From contig NZ_JNVM01000017.1 of the NCBI RefSeq assembly GCF_000722545.1, positions 124,001 through 188,000 on the forward strand: a stretch of DNA of 64,000 nucleotides, given 5' to 3'. A program made the position numbers and the translations under genes. A model generated the notes under the pieces. That model worked only from the letters and a program-made list of their open reading frames with translations. It did no database searches and had not been told where the DNA came from. This document shows positions 17,810-25,652 of this stretch, one piece after another. Numbering within the stretch: the first letter of the stretch is position 1; each line of letters begins with the position of its first letter. This DNA is from Paenibacillus tyrphae. GTDB taxonomy: Bacteria > Bacillota > Bacilli > Paenibacillales > NBRC-103111.

Positions 17810-18760
17810 TTGCTGCGGATATGCGCCGTTACTCACAATGCGGATTTACTTACCGATATTGGACTGGACAGGCTGGACGATCCCGGCATCGCCTGGTATT
17901 GGGTCGACTTCAATCAACCGACGGACCAGGAAGCAAAGCTGCTGGAAAGCCATTTACATTTTCACCCGCTCGCGATTGAGGATTGCTACCATTTGCTGCA
18001 ACGGCCGAAGGTGGATCATTACGAAACCGTTCATTTTTTCGTGCTGCATGCGCTCCATCCCCAAAAACTGTCGGCGCAGGAGGTGGACCTCTTTCTGGGC
18101 GGCCGCTTTATGGTGACGTTTCATTTCGATCATCAGCCGGAGCTCGACGAAGCGTGGCTGCGCATACAGGAGCAGCCTTCCTACCGGCAGAAAGGACATT
18201 TGTACGCGGCCTATTTGGTGATGGACAAGCTGGTGGACGGATATTTTCCGGCGGTGTACGAGCTGGAGGACCAACTGCTCGCAATCGAGGCCGGGGGCCG
18301 CAAACGGTCGATACAGCAAATGATGGACGATATTTTCGAAATTCGCGGACGACTGCTGAAATTGCGGCGGACAATCGTGCCCATGCGCGATCTGCTGTAT
18401 CGGGTCGTGAACTCGGAGCGGATCGAGGGGGTTAAGGAGCAGTTGTTTTATTTTACGGATGTGTACGACCACTTGCTCAAGCTCTCGGAGATGATCGAAT
18501 CGAACCGGGACATCACCGCCGACATGCGCGACAGCTACATCTCCATGAACTCCAATCGGATGAACGCGATCATGAAGACGCTTACGGTCATCACGACCAT
18601 TTTCATGCCATTGACGTTTATCGCCGGCATTTACGGGATGAACTTCGATTATATGCCCGAGCTGAAGTGGCATGGCGGGTACTTCTTCGTGCTCGGCGTC
18701 ATGCTCGGCATCGGGGCGGGGATGTTCTGGTGGTTCAGGCGGAAGGGCTGGTTCGACTGA
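17810..18760 (+). CDS. corA: CorA-family magnesium/divalent cation channel
   Basis: A 316-residue CorA-type channel: a large N-terminal cytoplasmic alpha/beta domain, a long helical stalk (about residues 140-250), and two C-terminal membrane helices (about 257-278 and 288-308). The Tyr-Gly-Met-Asn-Phe selectivity motif lies between them. Length and motif are those of functional Mg2+/Co2+ transporters. The start is TTG 17810 with AGGTGAG about 6 bases upstream. The 240 bases before it (17569-17809) show no clear M-box or other Mg riboswitch. A promoter for the downstream leader and methyltransferase gene begins immediately after the stop codon. Confidence 0.92.
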   Translation: MLRICAVTHNADLLTDIGLDRLDDPGIAWYWVDFNQPTDQEAKLLESHLHFHPLAIEDCYHLLQRPKVDHYETVHFFVLHALHPQKLSAQEVDLFLGGRFMVTFHFDHQPELDEAWLRIQEQPSYRQKGHLYAAYLVMDKLVDGYFPAVYELEDQLLAIEAGGRKRSIQQMMDDIFEIRGRLLKLRRTIVPMRDLLYRVVNSERIEGVKEQLFYFTDVYDHLLKLSEMIESNRDITADMRDSYISMNSNRMNAIMKTLTVITTIFMPLTFIAGIYGMNFDYMPELKWHGGYFFVLGVMLGIGAGMFWWFRRKGWFD

Positions 18761-18769
18761 ACCGGCCGT

Positions 18770-18778
18770 GCTATACTT
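18770..18778 (+). promoter_or_regulatory. Extended -10 promoter of the rlmA-like leader transcript
   Basis: TGC-TATACT lies just after the corA stop. The TGN extension compensates for the lack of a recognisable -35. Transcription would begin near 18785, giving a leader RNA of about 180 bases that carries the nine-codon peptide and the attenuator fold. Confidence 0.5.
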
Positions 18779-18830
18779 TCTGAAGAGCTTACGGAAAGGC
18801 TCTGTTTCGTTATAAAGGGAGCGGGTTTTC

Positions 18831-18860
18831 ATGATCATCCAGTTCATTCGTTATCGTTAA
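18831..18860 (+). CDS. Nine-residue leader peptide MIIQFIRYR, putative ribosome-stalling sensor
   Basis: A tiny open frame (ATG to TAA) preceded by a good site, AAGGGAG, 9 bases upstream. The peptide ends in Arg-Tyr-Arg, which fits the Arg/Lys-X-Arg/Lys (+X+) pattern known to stall macrolide-bound ribosomes, as in ErmDL-type leaders. Its coding bases (18842-18862) are complementary to sequence just upstream of the methyltransferase ribosome binding site (18933-18954). A ribosome stalled at the C-terminal codons would therefore disrupt that pairing. Presence of the frame, its SD and the complementarity are read directly; antibiotic response is inference from known erm leaders. Confidence 0.65.
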   Translation: MIIQFIRYR

Positions 18861-18960
18861 TGTAAGGTGCAGAACAGGCAGCCCCCCATTTTTTTGAGCT
18901 ATGGGAAGGGTTTCTTTGTGCTGTGCCTTTTTCATTCAACGACAACGAATGAACGAGGTG
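18842..18960 (+). promoter_or_regulatory. Attenuator/sequestration RNA structure before the rlmA-like gene
   Basis: The outer helix pairs 18842-18862 (inside the leader peptide frame) with 18933-18954, about 20 bp with one bulged C and one A-C mismatch. It encloses an inner hairpin of 18864-18929: a 9-bp basal stem AAGGTGCAG/CTGTGCCTT with two wobbles, and an apical CCCCCCAT/ATGGGaaGGG stem. The inner hairpin is followed by a short run of T (18928-18932), so it could act as an intrinsic terminator. The methyltransferase Shine-Dalgarno GAGGTG (18955-18960) is stacked directly on the outer helix. The layout supports transcriptional or translational attenuation. Confidence 0.65.
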
Positions 18961-18967
18961 TTTTTTG

Positions 18968-19860
18968 GTGTTGAAAAAAATCGATGCGGCCGCCCGCTTG
19001 ATCGGCCGGCACAGCTCTCTGTTTCAATGCCCCGTCTGCGGGCTTGCTATGGAAATGAATGAAAACCGGACGCTGCTTTGCCGAAATCGTCATGGCTTTG
19101 AACCGCGAAGCCGGGCTATATTTTGTTAGTAACAAAGGCCGTCAAAAGCGATTATGGAAAAACGATGTTCGAAGCCCGCAACCTCGTGTGTCGGAGCGGC
19201 TTCTTTCAGCCTCTGATCGGGCGGATCGGTCAGACGCTTCTTAACAATATAAGCGGCCCCCGCTTGGGGCCGGTCACCGTATTGGATGCCGGATGCGGCG
19301 AGGGCTCTCAGTTAGCGCAGCTTGCAGACGTGTGGAAGCGCGGAACGCCTGCCGGCTTCCTCGGTGCCGGGCTCGATCTTTCCAAGGAAGGCGTCGCGAT
19401 TGCCGCGAGAGAGTATGCGGGCTTCATCTGGTGCGTGGGCGATTTGGCGCGGAGTCCTTTTCAGGATCAGTCGTTCGATGTCGTCCTGAACGTATTATCC
19501 GCTTCGAATTATGGGGAATTCAGCCGCTTGCTGCGCAAGGATGGCATGTTGATCAAGGTCATTCCGGGCAGTGGGCATTTGTGCCAGCTGCGGCACGCCT
19601 TGTACGACGACCGCTCGCCCAGACAAGCTTATTCCAACGAAAAGACAAGGGCGCTTTTCATGCGGCATTTCGACATGCTGGACGAACGGCAGATCCGATA
19701 CGACGTCGCGTTGCAAGAGGAATTGCTGGAACCTCTGGTTCGGATGACGCCGCTGTCGTGGGGCGTTCGGGATGAGCAGATTCAGCAGGCGCTGCAGTTG
19801 GCGATCCGGGAGGTTACCGCGGATTTTACCATGCTGGTCGGGCGCGCAAAAATCCGGTAA
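18968..19860 (+). pseudogene. RlmA(II)/TlrB-like 23S rRNA (guanine) methyltransferase, frameshifted
   Basis: From GTG 18968 (GAGGTG 7 bases upstream) the frame encodes the family's N-terminal zinc ribbon (Cys-Pro-Val-Cys ... Cys-x3-His) but stops at TAG 19127. The continuation lies one base out of frame: from 19102 it reads Thr-Ala-Lys-Pro-Gly-Tyr-Ile-Leu-Leu-Val-Thr-Lys, then Val-Lys-Ser-Asp-Tyr-Gly-Lys-Thr, matching the family's conserved region. The SAM motif Leu-Asp-Ala-Gly-Cys-Gly-Glu-Gly-Ser follows. One base appears lost near 19100-19102 (GGCTTTGA/ACC). Intact homologues methylate a guanine in hairpin 35 of 23S rRNA and can contribute to tylosin-type resistance. Without the missing base the domains are separated. 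A restart at TTG 19123 lacks a ribosome binding site. Sequencing error is possible. Confidence 0.75.
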
Positions 19861-19884
19861 CCCTGCTCAGGGATGGATATAATG

Positions 19885-19912
19885 AACACCTCCGCAGCGC
19901 GGAGGTGTTTTT
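19885..19912 (+). terminator. Terminator after the rlmA-like gene
   Basis: AACACCTCCGC-AGC-GCGGAGGTGTT forms a perfect 11-bp stem with a 3-base loop followed by further T residues, 24 bases after the stop. A classic Rho-independent terminator. Confidence 0.92.
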
Positions 19913-20114
19913 TGGGTTAGGGTGATTATCTAGCAGAAACCTATACGGGCAGCAAAGCATCTTTCCGCTATTACATTCTGCTTATTTACATGTGGTGCGT
20001 GATAAATCGCTTGTTCGGAGCAGACGGGAAAGCATAGCTTTTATCCCACAGTATAGCCTGTATCGAGTAAATCCAAGCTGAGTCCTGATTTTTAGCATAA
20101 TTATACTCAGTTTG

Positions 20115-20612
20115 TTAGTCGATGTACGCAAGACTCCATATATTGTCTTCCAGTTTAAAGATAAATGCACTTGTTTCTTTTTTTATTTGTTGGTTTTGCT
20201 GAATCTCTGTTGAAACGATCACCTGAAGTTCATTCGGGTTTGTATCATTTTTTTTAAATTCTGCCTTCTCCAGACTTAGGACGTATTTGTCCATGTTCCC
20301 TACGAGTGTTTTGTAGCTGGATTTGGCATTTGTTTTTACCTGCGGTTCTGAGGAATTAAACGATGAAACATATCTTTGTTCATCTCTCTCGTTGAGAGCC
20401 TTCACATTTTGATTAATGATAGAAATCATCTCTCGGTAATCTTTATTGTCAGTATAAAGTTCCGGGTTAAGATAGTTTATCTTCGTAAGATCAACTGTAG
20501 TTTTGAACTCTTCATTGGAAGATCGTGGTGAATTCTGGGTCCCGTCTGTTTTACATCCTGTAAGTATGAGGGCTAAGAATAAAGTAATAAGAACTATGTT
20601 AAAACTTTTCAT
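20115..20612 (-). CDS. Lipoprotein of unknown function
   Basis: A 165-residue protein with an N-terminal hydrophobic segment and a clear lipobox, Leu-Thr-Gly-Cys at residue 19, so it should be lipid-anchored outside the cell. The mature part is hydrophilic, rich in Asn, Lys, Ser and Glu, with a helical middle and a C-terminal strand region ending in Trp-Ser-Leu-Ala-Tyr. It could be NTF2-like, but I recognise no specific family. Base composition is clearly more AT-rich than the flanking genes. It diverges from the glycosidase-like gene at 20766; the 153 bases between hold their promoters. Between 19913 and 20114 I see no gene. Confidence 0.7.
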   Translation of the reverse strand: MKSFNIVLITLFLALILTGCKTDGTQNSPRSSNEEFKTTVDLTKINYLNPELYTDNKDYREMISIINQNVKALNERDEQRYVSSFNSSEPQVKTNAKSSYKTLVGNMDKYVLSLEKAEFKKNDTNPNELQVIVSTEIQQNQQIKKETSAFIFKLEDNIWSLAYID

Positions 20613-20765
20613 ACTCTATCACCACATAAGGTTGTATTTTTCATCAAATATTTTACTTTATATATTGTACGGCGATTCATTCTACATACAGAAAGGGATG
20701 ATCTGTATGTACGAACATCCCATTCGCTTACACCTAATAATTAACTTATCATGGGAGGCCAAAAT

Positions 20766-21458
20766 ATGTCAACATATTCCAAATACACAGCAAATGTTAG
20801 TGGTAAACTTATTGACCTTCATGTCATTAGTGCGCCAGCTCAAAATATTACTTTGCAAACCATCAACTCCAAGGTACCGGACCAAAATAGTAACGGAATT
20901 AACGGAAGTTTCTATATGTTTGAAAATGGCGATCTTCTTTCTATCTCCGTAGTTAATGATTATGTCCTGAAACCGTCGATGTCTTATGGTGGTCGTTATA
21001 ACATCGGGAATGCTTCTGTCTCTATTCCGAAAGGAACCATTGTATATGATGGCGCTGAATCCGTAGTCAGTCATCAAATCGTCGATGACTATAAGAAACT
21101 CGCAGTGATTAAACGCTATAACTATTGGGCACAGGGCGGAGTCAGCATGAGTTTGCGAGACGATGCTAATTGGAAACAAACGATGGCAGCTCAAGACCTC
21201 CCAGCTCAAGACTATGCTACAACAAGGTCCGGCCTAGCCTTTACAAATGGCTCGATGCCATATATTTATGGCATTGTAACAACCACAGCTTGCTTACCGG
21301 GGGAATTCCGTACTGCAATCAAAACAACCTTCTCTTTTGATGACGCGATCTTCCTCGATAGTGGTCCATCTTCCCAAATGCGTGCTGTAGATAGTAACCG
21401 CCAAACGGTCAAAATTACTGGCGGTAATACCCCACAAGAGATGATTGTATTTTATTAA
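20766..21458 (+). CDS. Phosphodiester glycosidase-like (NAGPA domain) protein
   Basis: A 230-residue protein with the three NAGPA-family signatures: Asn-Gly-Ser-Phe-Tyr (about residue 46), Arg-Ser-Gly-Leu-Ala-Phe (about 156), and Leu-Asp-Ser-Gly-Pro-Ser-Ser-Gln-Met near 203. The last is a variant of the usual Asp-Gly-Gly-Gly-Ser-Ser. Family members cleave sugar-1-phosphodiesters or act on exopolysaccharides; phage tail versions also exist. No signal peptide is visible, so the cellular location is uncertain. ATG 20766 has GGGAGG 7 bases upstream; the in-frame ATG at 20751 lies in front of that SD and is not used. It is AT-rich like its divergent neighbour. Confidence 0.72.
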   Translation: MSTYSKYTANVSGKLIDLHVISAPAQNITLQTINSKVPDQNSNGINGSFYMFENGDLLSISVVNDYVLKPSMSYGGRYNIGNASVSIPKGTIVYDGAESVVSHQIVDDYKKLAVIKRYNYWAQGGVSMSLRDDANWKQTMAAQDLPAQDYATTRSGLAFTNGSMPYIYGIVTTTACLPGEFRTAIKTTFSFDDAIFLDSGPSSQMRAVDSNRQTVKITGGNTPQEMIVFY

Positions 21459-21512
21459 GCAAAGGCAGAGCCTGCTCCTTATAAGAGGAGCAGGCTCTGC
21501 CTTTGCTATATT
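21458..21512. terminator. Strong 22-bp perfect-stem terminator
   Basis: Arms 21458-21479 and 21486-21507 are exact complements (22 bp) with a 6-base loop TATAAG and a following ATATTTTT. The left arm begins at the stop codon of the NAGPA-like gene. Confidence 0.92.
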
Positions 21513-21650
21513 TTTAAAATAACCTAAAAGTAATCCCCTTTTGTCTGAACCATTTTCAGCTTGCATTCAGGTTCATGTCATAATTTCTTCATCTTTGTCT
21601 GCCATAATGCTTTAAAAAGCAGGCATTCTGTGCAAGAAAGGCTGAACGGA

Positions 21651-22727
21651 ATGGAGCGGAAACACAATTTCTTTTATATTCAAGCGGCCCGTGGCGTTGC
21701 CGTTCTGCTGGTTATGCTGTTTCACGCTTCGCAAACGGGCCAGCATTATTTCGGATACAATTATCTCGGGATTAGCGAAATGGGACGCTCGGGAGCCTAT
21801 ACGTTTTTTTTCGCTTTAACCGGTTATTTAATGTTCACGCTGTATCGCGAACAATTCGGAAGGACGGAGCTGTTCGGAACGTTTCTGCTGAAACGGTTCT
21901 ACCGCATTTATCCGTTATATTGGCTCATGACGGCAGCCGTCGTCCCGATCTATTTTTTGGTGCCGTCGTTCGGTTTCGGCTATGAGCGCAATCCCGCGGT
22001 CATTTTCAAATCGATGCTGCTCTGGCCACAGGCTCAAGCGCCCATTCTGGGCGTCGCCTGGTCGCTGACGTACGTTGTATGGTTTTATCTGATGTTCTCC
22101 TTGGTGTTTCTCTTGAAGGAAAAAACCGTCGCCGTGATCTATTCAGGGTGGCTGACGATCATTGCCCTGAACGAGATCGGGTGGATTCAGGTGAAGTCAG
22201 GGCTGCTGGAGCAATTTTTGTTTAACGAGGCTCACTTGGAGTTTTTCGCCGGAATGCTCGTCGCTTATCTCGTCCGCAAGCGTTCACTCGGCCACAGCCT
22301 ATGGTGGATTGCGGGGGGCGGCGCCGTCTACGCGATTCTCTGGGTGCTGCGGTTCGAGCAGGCCGGTCTGCGGTATACGGATCTGCTGCATACGTTCGGA
22401 TCGGCGCTGGTGTTGGTTGGGATAACGACGTGGAAAGGGCCGGTGTACCGCTGGCTGAAGCCGCTCGCGCTGTGCGGGAACGCCTCATATTCGATTCTAC
22501 TCGCCAGTCTGCCGATGATGTCGGTCACCTTCAAGCTGGCGCGGGCCGTGCATGCGGTGGAGCGGATCGGTCCGGCGCTCACGGTCACGCTTTGCTTTCT
22601 GTCGGGACTGCTCCTGTGTCTCGCCGTGTACCGCTGGGTCGAAAGACCGCTGAACGCGTTGACCAAGAAAGCCGTGCAAGCACGAAGCCGCCGCAAAGCC
22701 CAGGAGGCCTATTCGCGCGCCACATAG
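21651..22727 (+). CDS. Acyltransferase 3 (OafA/YrhL-type) membrane protein
   Basis: A 358-residue integral membrane O-acyltransferase with about ten hydrophobic segments. The catalytic-type His in Leu-Phe-His-Ala-Ser and the Arg-Phe-Tyr-Arg-Ile-Tyr-Pro-Leu-Tyr motif near residue 95 are diagnostic of acyltransferase family 3, which O-acetylates surface polysaccharides, peptidoglycan or exported glycolipids. The acceptor cannot be inferred; no polysaccharide cluster adjoins it. The frame opens 30 codons further upstream, but the conserved N-terminus begins at ATG 21651 with AAAGG before it. Confidence 0.85.
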   Translation: MERKHNFFYIQAARGVAVLLVMLFHASQTGQHYFGYNYLGISEMGRSGAYTFFFALTGYLMFTLYREQFGRTELFGTFLLKRFYRIYPLYWLMTAAVVPIYFLVPSFGFGYERNPAVIFKSMLLWPQAQAPILGVAWSLTYVVWFYLMFSLVFLLKEKTVAVIYSGWLTIIALNEIGWIQVKSGLLEQFLFNEAHLEFFAGMLVAYLVRKRSLGHSLWWIAGGGAVYAILWVLRFEQAGLRYTDLLHTFGSALVLVGITTWKGPVYRWLKPLALCGNASYSILLASLPMMSVTFKLARAVHAVERIGPALTVTLCFLSGLLLCLAVYRWVERPLNALTKKAVQARSRRKAQEAYSRAT

Positions 22728-22732
22728 ACTCG

Positions 22733-22786
22733 AAAAGCCGTATTCCATAAGAGGAGGGAAAACCCTGCTTACGGAATACGGCTTTT
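22733..22786. terminator. Bidirectional terminator between acyltransferase and DUF2264 genes
   Basis: AAAAGCCGTATTCC (22733-22746) pairs perfectly with 22773-22786. The intervening 26 bases can form a further GGG-AAAA-CCC stem. T-tracts flank both ends and the genes are convergent. Confidence 0.85.
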
Positions 22787-22833
22787 TAAGTTGTTGCAAA
22801 CACATATGAAGCGGCGTCCGGCGACAGCCAAGT

Positions 22834-23982
22834 TTATTCCACCGCATGGTCTGCCGGGGTATATCCTCCTGACCATGCCTTGCGCGACGTCCAGTCTGCC
22901 GCCTTGTCCTGCCAAAACGGGCGGTCCACCGAAAGCCCGAGCGGCAGGAAAACGGTGGCGCATAAGTACAAGCTGCCGGTGGAAATGTACGGCTCCCCGA
23001 TTTCCGGCTGATGCCCGCAGAAGCCGATCGTCAGCCAGCCGCCCGCATCGAATGTGCCCGGCGCCTCGATCATGCGGCGCATCACCGCGGTCAGCGCGCA
23101 GCGCACCTGGGCCGGCGCGACATCGTCGGGCAGCTGCTCGCGCAGCGCCATCTGGGCCAGTAGCTGGAACGTGCCGAAACGGTAAGCGAGCGAACGTCCG
23201 ACGACGGGAAACGTTCCTTCCGGCGAGATGGATCGTTCCTGCACGGCGGCGTAACGCACCGCTCTCCGCTGGATGCGCTCCCGCAGTCCCGCCCATTCGG
23301 CATAGCGGTCGCCGACCGTCTCCAGAAGATCGAGCAGCATCGGCTGAATGACGAAGCTGTTGTAGTAGTCCGCATGGTAATGAGGTCCGTCGCCGTACAT
23401 GCCGTCGCCGAGATACCACTGCTCATGCTGCTTCAGCGCGTAATCGATCCGCATCGGGTCCCACGTGTCGTCGCCGATCACGCAGAGCGCCGCTTCGATC
23501 ATGGCCGCGAACAGCAGCCAGTTGTTGAACCATGGCTTCCGGGAACGGGTCGCCCTCAGCGCTTCCTTCACGTTCGCCTTGATGCGGTCGTCCAACCCGC
23601 TCCACAACGCCGTCGGCGCTCGCAGAATCGCATGGGCCAGAAAGGCCGCATCCACGATCGGCTGGTAGCCGTCCGAGAAGTTCATCCGATCCGGCGACTG
23701 CGGATCGGTCGCCGCATCCATCGCCAGCTGCGCCAGCCGGACGTACTCCCCGCGCAGCTCTCCTTCCGCTCCCGTCCTCGGGCCGTGCTCCAGCCATGGC
23801 GCGATGCCCACGAGCAGCCGGCCGTACGCCTCCAGATACGTGTACAGCTCCCGGTCGTCCAGCTTCGCCTCCACCGGCATCCGCTCTTTCAGCTTGCCCT
23901 GCGACAGCGCTTCAAGCACCGGCTTCGCGATGCGCTGCATCGTTTGCAGCCAGTAGTCCCGATCATCGGCATGAGTCGTCAC
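22834..23982 (-). CDS. DUF2264 family protein
   Basis: A 382-residue soluble protein matching the DUF2264 pattern throughout (Tyr-Trp-Leu-x2-Met near the N-terminus, Asn-Asn-Trp-Leu-Leu-Phe near 165, Gly-Asp-Gly-Met-Tyr-Gly-Asp-Gly-Pro-His-Tyr-His near 200, Gly-Thr-Phe-Pro-Val-Val-Gly-Arg near 270). The alpha/alpha-toroid-like pattern with conserved aromatic and His/Asp residues suggests a glycan-active role, but no reaction is established. It has no signal peptide, so it would act in the cytoplasm. It lies 42 bases downstream of the YesN-like regulator and is probably co-transcribed, which ties it to the adjacent oligosaccharide transporter. Confidence 0.82.
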   Translation of the reverse strand: MTTHADDRDYWLQTMQRIAKPVLEALSQGKLKERMPVEAKLDDRELYTYLEAYGRLLVGIAPWLEHGPRTGAEGELRGEYVRLAQLAMDAATDPQSPDRMNFSDGYQPIVDAAFLAHAILRAPTALWSGLDDRIKANVKEALRATRSRKPWFNNWLLFAAMIEAALCVIGDDTWDPMRIDYALKQHEQWYLGDGMYGDGPHYHADYYNSFVIQPMLLDLLETVGDRYAEWAGLRERIQRRAVRYAAVQERSISPEGTFPVVGRSLAYRFGTFQLLAQMALREQLPDDVAPAQVRCALTAVMRRMIEAPGTFDAGGWLTIGFCGHQPEIGEPYISTGSLYLCATVFLPLGLSVDRPFWQDKAADWTSRKAWSGGYTPADHAVE

Positions 23983-24024
23983 GTTCGATCTTCCTCTCGT
24001 TTGATGTTGTTCCGTGAGCGCCCG

Positions 24025-25620
24025 TTACATCAAGCCGGACCTCGACTTGTACTCGCCGGGCGTGACGCCGATGTATTTTTTGAACACCTTGGAGAAATAT
24101 GTCCGGTCCGAATAGCCGCAGCGCAGCGCGACGACCTCGATGGAATCCTTCGTCTTCTCCAGCAGGTCAGCGGCGATTTTCATCTTGTACCGGTGAACGT
24201 AGTCCGTGAAATTTTCGCCGGAAAGCTTCTTAAAGTACCGGGAAAAATAGCTCGGATTCAAATACAAATGCGTCGCAATATCGATCGAGGTGATCGTCTC
24301 CGCCAAATGCTGCGCGATGTACTGGTCGATCGTCTGCAGCTTCGGCTCCTTGCTCGCCTGCGGTTCCCCGAGCCGTCGGCCATTCATGATCTGCCGCAGC
24401 TTCAGCCCCATCAATCCGAGCGCATCGCCGAGCGTCAGCGTCTGCTGAAGGCAGGCGTACAGTGTCTCGCCACTGAACGCCCGGTACTGGAGCTCGACGA
24501 GCCGCAGCCTGTCCGCGCACTGATGCACGAACGACGCCGGTTCCGGCCGCATCTCCAGCGCCGACCGCCGAATGCCAGCCAGCGCTTTCTCCAGCAGCGC
24601 CTCATCGTGATCCCGGACCGCCTGTGACAATTCGGCACACTCCTGCTCGAATCCCCCGGCTCCCGGATGATACGCTTGCGGCAAACCGGCCGCGGGCAGC
24701 ACGGTCACCGGATGCTCCGTGTAGAAAGCGGCGTAGCGCTGTGCCGCCATGCGGCGATGGACTGCGCCAATCTCCGTAACCGCAAGTTTATCGGTACTGG
24801 AGCTGGCGAAGAACGTCGTGCCTACGCCGAGAAATTCTTTGCATTTGGCTTGAAGCTTCGCCAAAAATGCCAGCAGATGCTCCTGCGCGTTCCATTTCAA
24901 GGAAGGCCGGTAATTGAGCAGTACGGCCAACCCTTCGCCGTCGTTGAATGTCGTGATGCCTTCGAATTCGCTCGCCAGCTCGGCTGCAATGTTCGCGACG
25001 CCGTAACGGATCAGCGGCAGGTCCTTGTGCGCATAGCGCGAGAGCACGTCGTAATACGACACGTAGCCGAGCGCCAGCAGAAACGACGGCTGGTCCCAGA
25101 CGAGGCCGAGCCGTCCGGCGGAATCGGTCAGATAAGCGGCTTCTCCGCCGCGCAGCAGCTGCTTGAAAAAGGAATCCCGCAGCACATTGGCATGCCGGCT
25201 CCAGTCCTCACGGTACGTCAGCTGCTCCGTCTGCGCTTTCGCCGCGCGAATGAGCCTTACGGATTTCTCCAAGCTCTGCGCCAGCTGATCGGCCGTCAGT
25301 TCGTCCTTGATCAGGTAATCGTCGACGCTCAGCTTGAGCGCCTTCTGCGCATAGTGGAAGTCTTCATGGCACGTCAGAAAAATGACTCGCACCTCCGGCC
25401 GCCGCCGCAGCATCTCCGAAGCCAGCTCCAGCCCGTCCATTTGAGGCAGGCCGATATCCGACACGACGAGGTCCGGCCGGAGCTCATCGAACAGCCGCAG
25501 CGCTTTGACGCTGGAGTACGTGTCCGCGACGATTTGCAGGCCGAGCGCGTTCCAATCGATCAGCTGCTTCAAATATTTCAGCATCGGCACATCGTCGTCG
25601 ATGATCAGGACTTTGTACAT
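24025..25620 (-). CDS. YesN-like response regulator with AraC output domain
   Basis: A 531-residue two-component response regulator. Residues 1-120 form a receiver domain with Asp9/Asp10 and the phospho-acceptor Asp55 (Val-Val-Ser-Asp-Ile-Gly-Leu-Pro). A central ligand-free linker region of about 300 residues follows, and the last 100 residues are an AraC/XylS double helix-turn-helix ending in Arg-Cys-Gly-Tyr-Ser-Asp-Arg-Thr-Tyr-Phe-Ser-Lys-Val-Phe-Lys. It pairs with the YesM-like kinase 32 bases upstream. Likely targets are the ABC transporter at 27.8-31.1 kb and the DUF2264 gene. GGGAGAGG precedes ATG 25620. Confidence 0.92.
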   Translation of the reverse strand: MYKVLIIDDDVPMLKYLKQLIDWNALGLQIVADTYSSVKALRLFDELRPDLVVSDIGLPQMDGLELASEMLRRRPEVRVIFLTCHEDFHYAQKALKLSVDDYLIKDELTADQLAQSLEKSVRLIRAAKAQTEQLTYREDWSRHANVLRDSFFKQLLRGGEAAYLTDSAGRLGLVWDQPSFLLALGYVSYYDVLSRYAHKDLPLIRYGVANIAAELASEFEGITTFNDGEGLAVLLNYRPSLKWNAQEHLLAFLAKLQAKCKEFLGVGTTFFASSSTDKLAVTEIGAVHRRMAAQRYAAFYTEHPVTVLPAAGLPQAYHPGAGGFEQECAELSQAVRDHDEALLEKALAGIRRSALEMRPEPASFVHQCADRLRLVELQYRAFSGETLYACLQQTLTLGDALGLMGLKLRQIMNGRRLGEPQASKEPKLQTIDQYIAQHLAETITSIDIATHLYLNPSYFSRYFKKLSGENFTDYVHRYKMKIAADLLEKTKDSIEVVALRCGYSDRTYFSKVFKKYIGVTPGEYKSRSGLM

Positions 25621-25652
25621 GACTATCCTCTCCCGTTGTCCATTGTCGCTCG

